Source of the DNA: Callorhinus ursinus
Taxonomy: Eukaryota > Chordata > Mammalia > Carnivora > Otariidae
Assembly: GCF_003265705.1 (NCBI RefSeq)
Contig: NW_020312867.1
Span: 1,546,600 to 1,610,599 of the forward strand
Reading direction: 5' to 3'
Length of the DNA stretch: 64,000 bases
Below, in pieces: positions 55,290 through 64,000 of this stretch (the stretch's first letter is position 1; every line of letters starts with the position of its first letter). A program made the translations under genes and the position numbers. The notes beneath the pieces are model-generated. The model was not told the DNA's origin, did not search any database, and saw only the letters and a list, made by a program, of their open reading frames with translations.

Positions 55290-56660
55290 GTCTTGATGTT
55301 GACCTTGATCACTGGGCTGAAGTAGTGTTTGTCAGGGTTAGACACTGTAAAATTGATTTTCCCTCCTTTCCATACTGTGCTCTTTGGAAGGAAGTTCACT
55401 TTAAGACTGGGGAGTTATGCTCCACCTCCTCAAAGGCGAAGTATCTGCATAAATTATTTATGGAATTCTTCTGCATGGGAAATTTGTTCTCTCCCACTTA
55501 GTTATTCACTCATATTTGTATCAGTGTAACACTTCCATTTTTTTCTTGCTCAAATTGTTGCACCTTTGGTCATTAGAAGCTCTTTCAGTGAGTTCCTGTG
55601 TCTCTTTGACCTACTTCCATCATTGTGGGTTTTGTCTGTTAGTTGTTTGGCACTTCCTTACTTTCTCCAGGCTCATCTTGTGTATTTCCTACCCTGGTCC
55701 TAGAGTCAGCTATTTGCCCCCTCTGATTTCTTTTATTGGAGAACGGTGTTAGAAGATGTGGGTGCTAAGGTGTGCTCATTGCTGCTGGGATAAGATTGCT
55801 TGTAAGCTCCTTCAGCTGATGGACCAAGGCAATATATGTGTATATACTGACTTCTGTGTACACACGTATCTTTAAAAGTTTCTATATGTATCTATCAATC
55901 TACCAATCTTCATCTATATCTAGATTAAACTAAGCGTGAACTCATACTGTCTCTGGCTCTGACCCATTACTGCAGAGATCATTCTGCTTCCTGCTTGTCT
56001 ATAAACTCTCACTCCAGCAGTGAGAAACCACATCATTCTTCCTTTGATGATCAAATTGTCTGGACTTTGGTAAGTGGAAGCCCCTTTAAGTTGGTTCCTT
56101 TCACTCGGCCTCACCAGTCTTGAGTGCTTCCTTGCTTTTCGACACGAGATATTTCCAGTTCAGGCACTTTCCCTACCCAATCCTGGAATCAGTCTCTTCT
56201 CTAAGGATGTGGGTTTTACTTAGTGGAGACTGGTATTTAGGAACCAAGATCTGGGCACTGGGTGCGCTAATTGCTAGGACGGTATTGTAGTTCCCTGGCC
56301 CCGTAGGTGGGCAGAGCTAGGGAGTATGTGTGCGCGTGCGCGCATGTGCGTGCATGTGCTTGCGTGCGCGCATGTCTTTTAGAGCATGAGCGCCTACTGA
56401 TGTCTCCAGTTAAAACTCAGATTCGCAAGGATCTTTTCTCCATTCCATATTTTTAACTTCCTTTTCCCATACTGAAGATCTGGGTTCGCAAGTCATCAAT
56501 ATATTTGCTCATTTCTTCAATCACACAACACAGATGGTAACTTCAGAATTATAATACCACGCTTCTGCCAACTACTACTAAGTAAAGCTCAGGATTTCTT
56601 TGCCATTCTCTTTATCCGTGAAGTGTATCCTGCTAAGGGGTCAGGACTCAGAATCTTGTG
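55290..56660. mobile_element. Old LINE-like sequence (L1M-type), with internal diverged duplication
   Basis: 'gctctttcagtgagttcctg', 'cttttattggagaacggtgt' and 'ctgacccattactgcagaga' resemble an ancient L1 segment. Segments near 55680-55800 and 56170-56290 are diverged versions of each other. Confidence 0.45.
56325..56374. repeat. Strong alternating purine-pyrimidine (Z-DNA-type) tract
   Basis: Includes tgtgtgcgcgtgcgcgcatg and cttgcgtgcgcgcatg: about 50 bases with many CG steps. Confidence 0.92.
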
Positions 56661-56899
56661 GCCAAAGTTACTTGAATTAATTATTTTTTGTGTGTGGTTA
56701 TACTATTTACTTGAAGTACAGTTAAGTTCATTTTTTCTCTTCGTTTTCAAGTTTAGGGTTTAGGTTTTCATATCTTTAATTTTATTTTTGAAAATGTACC
56801 GTGTTTTTGTAGTTAAAAAGTCAAAACTGTATACAAACATATCCAGAGAAATTTCGCTGCCATCTCTTTCTTCTCCATTGCATTGTGTCCAACTCCTTA

Positions 56900-57126
56900 T
56901 GAGTGACCATTTTTTTTTTAAAGATTGAATTCATTCATTTGAGAGGGGGAGAGAGAGAGAGCACGAGCAGGGGGGAGAGGCAGAGGGAGAGGGAGAACCA
57001 GACCTCCCGCCGAGCCAGAAGCCGGACATGGGGCTTGATCCAGGACCTGGAGATCACCACCCGAGCAGAAGGCAGATGATTAACCTTCTGCCTGAGCCAC
57101 CCAGGTGCCCCGTGAGTGACCATTTT
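56900..57126 (-). mobile_element. Can-SINE with perfect 14-bp target duplication
   Basis: Element 56914-57112, flanked by tgagtgaccatttt on both sides. Confidence 0.95.
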
Positions 57127-57129
57127 CAG

Positions 57130-58020
57130 TAAGTTTTCGATTTATCCTTCCTGGATAAAATTTTTCATAAGTAAGTAAGTACAAACATAAATAAATGGTT
57201 TTCAAAAAGTTTTTCTTATATGGAAAGTGAGAGTGCCTATTTGCTCAAAGCCTCACTAACGTGTTGTCAAGCTTTTGAACTTTTGCCAATTTAATAGATG
57301 AGAGATGGCATTTCAATGCAGTTTGATTTGCATTAAAGCTTCTCATATGTGTCAGACTCGTTTGCAAATACGTTTCCCTGGGACATGTGCTGGGCCATTT
57401 CAAGCAATCTCAATGGACTGGATCTCAGGGTTGAGCTAACCCATGGGTGATTGGTAGCTGAGGCTCCCCATCATGCCTAGGGGCCAGTGGGGTCCACACA
57501 GAGAATTGAGCTCCTTGGTCCCCCTCTCTGGTTCCTGAAGGCCACGACCCTACTCCGAGCCCCCACCAGCCAAAGGAGCAACTGCTTCCTCGACACAAAG
57601 AAGACTCTGAGTGAGGAGGATGACTTGGTCTCTGAGAAATGCTCAAGTCTTGACCTCCTCCACAGCCCAGAGGGCCAGTCAGGGCCGAGGAATGACAGAG
57701 CCAGGACCATGGGGTATAAAGGACAGAGTGGGACTGCTCCTACAGGAAGCTGTGTTTGGAGACACAAGGCAGCCTGTCTCCCCAGGATGATTGACACAGC
57801 CTCTTGCTTACCTCTCAGCCCGAAGGCTCATTATCCGTCATCCCCTACCTGTCTGCCTGAGTGACCCACCTAAAACTTAGATATGACTGTGGCACTACTG
57901 GATTACAGACTTCTTTTGGCTTTCCAGGATGACAAAACTCAGCTGGGATCTGACCGCTCCCTTGCTTTCCCAATAGAATCTCTCTTCTTACATAACACAC
58001 CCTTTAGTCATCCATTCCCT
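57130..58020. other. Intergenic, mostly unique
   Basis: 57130-57390 has old antisense L1-like text ('atggcatttcaatgcagttt'). From 57400 to 57870 nothing familiar is seen. Confidence 0.4.
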
Positions 58021-58060
58021 CTATCCATCCATCCATCCATCCATCCATCCATCCATCCAT
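58021..58060 (+). repeat. (CATC)n microsatellite
   Basis: About nine uninterrupted units. Confidence 0.97.
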
Positions 58061-58979
58061 TTGTGTTAATTTATCTGTTGATACATAACACATTACCTCA
58101 GCACTCAGCATCTGAAACAGCAATAAACATTTACTGTTGCACACTCTCTGTGGATTAGGCATCCAGAAGCAACTTAGGGTGGGTTCAGCTCCAGGTCTCT
58201 CATGAGGCAGCCGTCAAGCTGTCAGCTGGGGCTATAACCATCCAAAGGCTGGACTGGGTTGGAGGGTCCACTTCCAAAAGGCTTGCTCACATGGCCAGCA
58301 AGTTGGTGCTGATGCTGGCAGGAGGCTTCTGTTCCTTGCCATGGCTGTTTCCATAGAGTCACTTGAGTGTCCTAACAACATGGTAGCTGGCTTCCACCAC
58401 AGTGAGCGATCCAGGAGACAGCAAGGTGGAAGCCACATGTCTTTTATGACCTTGTCACAATAGTCACATACCATCACTTCCTCCACAGTTGATTCTCTTA
58501 AAGGTGAGTGTGTCCATCCAGTCCACACTGAAGAGGGCTCCACCTTGGAAAGGCAGGAGTGCTAAGTATTTGTGGACATGTTCTAGAATCACCCAGCCAA
58601 CATTTATTGAGCACCTGCTGTGCGCCTGACCCTCTTAGCACCTCATACAGTTCAGAGCCTTGGGAAGCATATCATCTAGATCAGGGATGCGAACTCAAAT
58701 GCCCACAGGGTCCAGAAAGTGACTCAGGAAGTGCAAATGAGCAAAGTGACTCAGGTGGAGACTCTGGTGATCTGGGTACCACATGCTTAAAGTGGACGAT
58801 GGGAGAGGCCGCTGCCCAGAAATTTATGTGAAGCCTCCCTGTTGTTAGACGTTGACAATGGATTCAGTTTTGTTGTTTTTTTAAACCCTGTGTTTGCCAG
58901 GTTTGGCACATACATCACCAGTTTGCAAACTGATGCAGCTATAGTGAATTTCTCATTGTACTCCCCAAACACTCATTCA

Positions 58980-59240
58980 TTAAAAAATGCGCGAGGCCCC
59001 TTTCACACATCCCAGAAATGATTAGCCATCACCCCCTGCACATACTGCTTCCTTGGCCTGGAATGCCTTCTCCTCTTTCTTCCCAGAGTGAACTTCTATT
59101 CTTCCTTCACAACCCAGGTGCAAATGTCTCTCCCTCTGGGAAACCTCCTCTGACCCCTATCCTGGGGGCTGCTGCTGGCTTCCTCCTGTAGGCTGCTACC
59201 TTATCTATGTCCCCAGCTCCATCTTTGCACTCCCTTGTCT
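58980..59240 (+). repeat. L2 LINE fragment
   Basis: 'cctggaatgccttctcctct' and 'gtgcaaatgtctctccctct' fit L2. Confidence 0.7.
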
Positions 59241-59749
59241 CCCTCACGAAGAGGTGAGTTCCTGAGGGAGTGAATGAAAAGACAGGAGTTGTTGAGCAGA
59301 AGGGAACAATTGCCTTGGGACGTGGGGCAGGGCTTCCCGGAGGAGGTGGTCCTGGGGGAATGAACAGGACTTGCAGATAGGGGGGCCCCTTGGCAGGAGG
59401 AAGAAGATGAGCAAAATCACAGAGGCAGGGAAGCATGGGTGGTGCCTGAGTGAGCAGAGTCCCGGCTCCTCCCTTCTTAGACTCCCCCGCCCCCAACTGG
59501 AGGGGCTCTTGGCTGCCTGCCCAGATGGTGAGGGGCAAACTCCACAGACCGCGAGGAGCTCCAAGTAGCTGGGGAGAGTGGGATGACCCTCAGTGGCCTC
59601 TGCCATGGGGCCTTGGCTCTTGGTTTCCACTGTCTTTAGAGCTTGACCCTTCTCTAGCCCTTGTGGCAGCCCCCTTGCTGGTGGGTGTCCTTGCAGCCTC
59701 TCCCCTCCTTCTACCGTCTGCTCATCCAGCAGCTAGGGGAATATTTTGG

Positions 59750-60225
59750 GAAAAATAAGTCTGATTACATTACTCTCCTCTTAGTTCCTGCCCATGGCTT
59801 TTCAGGGCTCTAACGCAAAAACCTCCGCCACCCCTTCTCGTGTCCCCGTCCCTCTCACTGTGCCTCTTTTGTGCTTCCAACTCTTCTCCTGCAACAGGAC
59901 TTCTGCGTATACTCTTCCTTCTGACTGTAATGCTTTTCCCTGACTTCTTTCACCAGTTCATCCTTTCTCTTTCTTCAGAACTCAGGTTAAGCCCTCAGGG
60001 GAGCCCTCCCAGACCCTTAAAATCTACTGGATTCCTTTGGTATGTGCTTTTCCCCTCTTGAACAACCATACCATGATTTGTATGATGCTTCATTATTAAG
60101 ATCTGATCCCCTACAACACTGTGAACTATACAAGGGCAAGGCCTGTCTGTCATGTTCACCCTGCTACTCCCAGGACTCAACACACTGTCCCTGGCATACA
60201 GTGGGTGATCAATAAATGCATCTGT
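59750..60225 (+). repeat. L2 LINE 3' end
   Basis: 'tctgattacattactctcct', 'caagggcaaggcctgtctgt' and 'gtgggtgatcaataaatgca' follow L2 order. Confidence 0.85.
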
Positions 60226-60259
60226 GTCTCTGGCAGCACATGACCAATGCTCGTAGCTA

Positions 60260-60440
60260 TTGCCTCACAGCAGGCAGGGGGGAGGAGGCAAAGCAGAGAT
60301 TATTGGTTCCATTGTACAGCTGAAAAAACTGAGATTTGGAGAACTTAAGTAAACCATCATGAGCCCCCAGGGTGTTAGTGGGCAGTCAGGGACTTGAACT
60401 CAGGGCCCTGCTCCTGAGTATCATGAGCTCCTCCACTAGG
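60260..60440 (-). repeat. MIR
   Basis: 'attgtacagctgaaaaaact' and 'cagggacttgaactcagggc' match MIR in reverse. Confidence 0.75.
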
Positions 60441-60539
60441 AAACAATTTTAGGGACAGTGCAAACATGACAGGTAGGTGTCCTGGCTGGGCAGCACGACA
60501 CTGTGTGAGTCAGCCCTCTGTGGGTGGACCTCCGTGCTA

Positions 60540-62215
60540 TAAATCAGGACAGACAAACAAGGTACATTTTAAGTGTCAGGGGCTTTTATTCTCATAGGTT
60601 GTTTCCATCTCTGTCCCTGTGGACCAGACTGTGGGCATCCTAGGAGAGGCTGGGACAGTGTCTGAGGTGTCCGTGTGTCCCCAGCTCTCCTCCACTCCCA
60701 TCCCAAGACCTGGTCTCAGGAAACTCATCTAAACATCACATTTTCACCTGCAAGAAGAGAAGGTCCTTGAGGGACAACACCAAGTCTTTTCCATCTTTTC
60801 TCTTCCCACTGTTCATGAACTGGGCAACGATCCCCAAAGCTTTTGTTGGTTTAGCCTGTGTTTCCATCCCTCTCCTTCTGGTTTCTTTGAAGAACTTCTC
60901 CCCCACTCCTTGCAGTCCTGGTAGAGCTACCATCATATGCGCCCGTCCAGCGGTGGGCATAGAGTCTATTCTGACCGATCAGAATATCCTCATTACCCTG
61001 ACCACAGTAACTGGCTAAGGAATAGACTTGGGACCCAAGCAAGGCCGATCAAGGTCTCTTCCTGGGGATTAGTATATAGATGTAGGGTAAAAATGTTGTG
61101 GTGCTAGGATTGAAACTCTGACACAATCAAGAGTCCTTGATGGGTAAGGTCAATTCCATCTAGGGCAGGCCATAGGTTATGTTACTGTGCTCTTCAGCCT
61201 CCCTGTTCTGGGTCTTTGCCCCCAAACTTGAAAATAATCTCTGTGTCTCCCCTTAGTCTCAGCAACCCAGACAGGAGCATACTCTCTTCCAACCCAGACT
61301 TACACAGCTCAGTGTGGTGTGAGTTGCATCCTCTGCAACAGATGCCAAAGTCAGAGTTGGAAATGCAAGAAACTTACTGGGAGTGATGCCCATGAGGGTG
61401 AAGGGGAGACAGGCAGAAAGAGCACGGGAGAGGCTTCAGACCACGCCACAGGTCTGACACCCAGGAAAGGAAGAATGGAAGAAAGGGGGATGGGGTAGAA
61501 AGAATTGCAGACTGTGGTACAGCACTGAGAAAGTCTCAGCCCAGTGGGGAGCCCTGACACAGAGACTGTTCACAGAAGAGGCCCACGTCAGGCAGAGATG
61601 GTGACTCCTTGTGCATACTGTGCTCAGCTGGGGGCTCTTCCAGAAGCATGTGGCCTCAGGTCAAAAGCTGTATCCTGGAGGAATCCACAACTCCTGAACT
61701 TCCAGCTATGGGATCCCTCTTGAAGGGAGATCTAAGTGGCACACTCCATGGCTGATCCAGCGCCTCAGTACCTACTCATTCTAGTAACAGTCCGTAGGAA
61801 ATTTTAAGGCAAGATTCAAAGCCAAGCCTTCTGCCTCCAGAGTCTGTGCCTTTTTCAATGCTAATTTTCCTTATACATTAGGGACCACAAATATTAGATA
61901 AATATTGTCTTAACGCCAACTCCTATTGAATGGTAGCGGCTGCCTGGGCTCTGTGTTGAGGAGGATTCTGAGGCTGCTTCTAAGTTCTGCAGGAAGGTTC
62001 TTGATTGATTCCTGATGCCTAGCATGGGTAGGAAAGCAGTGAGTGTGCATATGTGTACCAAGTATTTGCTATCCTTATAGTAGGAAGAAATAAATATTGA
62101 ATGAATGAATTTGGAATCGCATGACATTCTGTTTGAATTAGGCAACTCTCTTCCCCCCAAGTGAGACTGTCTCTGGGGGGAGATGTCCTGGCACCTGACC
62201 CTGGGAATCTCAGAG
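60540..62215. other. Intergenic DNA without a supported gene
   Basis: 60930-61080 resembles an old LTR ('cttgggacccaagcaaggcc'). The minus-strand reading frame at 60736-60960 has no recognisable homology. Confidence 0.4.
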
Positions 62216-62219
62216 TCAT

Positions 62220-62410
62220 AGGGACAACTGCCATTTGCTGGGGACCTCTTACATGCCAGGCACTGAGTTAGGCTCTTTCAATCATCACCTCATTGGATTC
62301 TCACAAAAGTCTCATGAGGAGAGAATTAGAGCCTCCAATTTATGCTGAGGAAATTGTGGTCCCAAAAGAGGAGGGATCTGTGCAAGGTAACCCAGCAGGT
62401 CAGTAGCAGA
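62220..62410 (-). repeat. MIR
   Basis: 'ttacatgccaggcactgagt', 'tttatgctgaggaaattgtg' and 'caaggtaacccagcaggtca' match MIR in reverse. Confidence 0.8.
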
Positions 62411-62689
62411 GACCCATTTCCACCATGCTTCCCCACTTTCTCCACTCCACCATATGTAAGACCAGCGATGGGTTTCATCATTTCTCCAAATCTTGTGTAG
62501 CAAGTGGAGCATGATTCATTCAGTTAATCATTTGCCCTTTAAAGAGAGAGGAAATACATTGAACAGTCCTTGGAAAATCCTCTGGAAAGTCCCTGAGAGA
62601 TGAACCAAATCCAGTCCAATAGTTAAGCCTGTATAGTTGGAGACCGATTTCACAACTATTGGCCCCTTACATAAACAACACCATTTTAT

Positions 62690-62890
62690 GTGTCATATAT
62701 TAATTCGGCTGTGTACCAGACACAGTGCAAAGCATTTTACATTCATTCATTTATTTAATCCCCACCACAGTCCCATGAGGAAATAAGTCATATGCTGTCT
62801 TACAAACGACGGATTTGAGGTTCAGAAATGTGAAATTCCTTGAGGTCACACACACTATGGAGCCAAACCATACAAGGGTGTAGGTATGTG
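62690..62890 (-). repeat. MIR
   Basis: 'gtgtaccagacacagtgcaa', 'catttatttaatccccacca' and 'tgaggtcacacacactatgg' match MIR in reverse. Confidence 0.75.
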
Positions 62891-63169
62891 TATGTACATT
62901 TTTGGCTGTACATGGAGTAGTACCATGTCAGTAGAGATTATTTTTGGAAGAGCATGCATGGGAATAAAGATACAAAGGATGTTGAGAGGCCCAAGGGATG
63001 GACTGTAGTGAGCACCATTGTCTATAAGCTACTTCAGATCCATTCCCACACTTTAGATGACCAACTAGTCCCAATATGTTCAGGGTTATGGGACCTTGGG
63101 CACATGACCCAACTAGAATCTCTCATTTAAGTCTTTGAATCTAGAAAAGAGTGACACATAGCTTGGGAT

Positions 63170-63370
63170 TCATTCAGGTAGCACAGGAAGGTGGCTAATA
63201 ACATAATTTCTGGAAATGGATAGCCTTGTGCAATTTCAGGCTCCACAATCAGTACCTACCCCACATTGGGCAAGCTACAGAACCTCTCTGTGCCTCATTT
63301 TTTCATCTACAAAATAAGGACAATCATAGAAACTACCTCATAACCTTACACACTTAGAGAAGTAGCTGTA
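63170..63370 (+). repeat. MIR
   Basis: 'ccccacattgggcaagctac', 'ctctctgtgcctcatttttt' and 'aaaataaggacaatcataga' match MIR. Confidence 0.8.
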
Positions 63371-63379
63371 CATAGAAAG

Positions 63380-64000
63380 TTCTACTTTGGTGTGTTTTTC
63401 CGTCTTGATGTATTTCCATCAGTCTTCCAAGGGTTTACCTTTCATTCCCACAAGGAGACCCCTGGAGCATCTCATTTGGTGTCTGTGCTTTCCAGAGGAT
63501 GGGCCCCCAGTCTTCTTGCTGACTCTGCGAGCTCCCGATACTCTGCTAACCCATTATTTCTCTGCTAAACTGACTCAGAGTCAGTCTCTGTTATCCGGAA
63601 CCCCAGAACCCTGGATGTCATGTCAATTCTGTCTCACTGCAAAACTGGGACTCTGCAGCCTCCAAGCTGGGATCCCCCCAATTCCCAATGGAATTCTTTA
63701 CCTGACATCAACAACAAATCTGTTCTTGCTCAAATTTATGTCTGGAGTAGTGATGCCAAAAAAGACTGCCCCTGCAGGTTGGTGACACTGATTTGCTTGC
63801 TTAATACATGCTGTGGAGGGAGTCTCTGGGCTGTGTGGCATGGTGAAACTATTCGGGATTATTAGTCCCAAATTAACAATGAGCAATGGGAGGACCAAGG
63901 ATATGAAGGAACTTGTTAAAAGTTACACAGCAAGATGGGGTGGTTCTTAGCTCAGGTTTTTCTCTGCTAAAATACTGATTAACCTATGTGGGGTGGGAGG
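63380..64000. other. Intergenic end of window
   Basis: A MIR-like piece is seen near 63880-63960. No gene is supported. KIAA1755, the expected next gene in mammals, is not seen. Confidence 0.5.

Noticed and set aside
60736..60960. Minus-strand frame ending in KDLLFLQVKM, considered as a further BPI-family terminal exon
   Set aside because: It lacks the GFPLP and FLLFGADV motifs and a matching exon set, and no other BPI-like exon is found upstream in 43-64 kb.
43158..64000. KIAA1755, the expected upstream neighbour of BPI
   Set aside because: No exon could be recognised; the gene probably starts beyond the right edge.

Overview
This is a stretch of mammalian, carnivoran nuclear DNA. It carries full-length and truncated tRNA-Lys-type Can-SINEs in both orientations (the block matching the G-GCACCTGGGTGGCTCAG head), carnivore-type L1 3' ends, and the usual old mammalian background of MIR, L2, MaLR-like LTRs and old L1M. 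The form of the minus-strand SINEs (long GA-rich segment, 'gagccacccagg' end) looks like that of caniform and especially arctoid carnivores (bears, seals, musteloids) rather than cats. That placement is from memory of repeat consensus sequences and is only moderately certain.

The only protein-coding genes I can support are two paralogous LPS-binding genes of the BPI-fold family, both on the minus strand. BPI (bactericidal permeability-increasing protein) is complete in coding terms. It has 15 coding exons between 38567 (ATG) and 13830 (end of TGA), every junction is GT-AG, phases are continuous, and the predicted precursor is 483 residues. LBP (LPS-binding protein) begins at 5359 and runs off the left edge. 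Exons 1-3 (5236-5359, 3557-3671, 2305-2433) are present and exon 4 onward lies outside the window. The order BPI then LBP in the same direction matches the mammalian locus (human 20q11). LBP presents LPS monomers to CD14/TLR4/MD-2. BPI binds and neutralises LPS and permeabilises Gram-negative bacteria. They are antagonistic products of one ancestral gene, and exons 2 and 3 have identical lengths (115 and 129 nt) in both.

Layout: 1-2300 LBP intron 3 with L1, SINE and LTR insertions; 2305-5359 LBP exons 3-1; 5360-13829 BPI/LBP spacer, mostly old repeats; 13830-38567 BPI; about 38600-38960 BPI promoter next to a GT-rich block; 39000-64000 upstream intergenic DNA (MIR, L2, L1, SINE, a CpG-rich patch near 40.2-40.5 kb, microsatellites). 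In this upstream part I see no convincing gene. A 400-base run of N (29193-29592) lies inside a young L1.

I found no previously undescribed biological system. The observations most worth a second look are: (a) a direct duplication of about 265 bp flanking BPI exon 12, whose breakpoint coincides with the nick site of an L1 insertion; (b) a retrotransposed tRNA 3'-end fragment, apparently tRNA-Arg, with CCA, poly(A) and a probable target-site duplication in BPI intron 1; (c) lineage-specific charge changes in the LPS-binding loops of BPI and LBP; (d) a GT-rich tract directly upstream of the BPI promoter.
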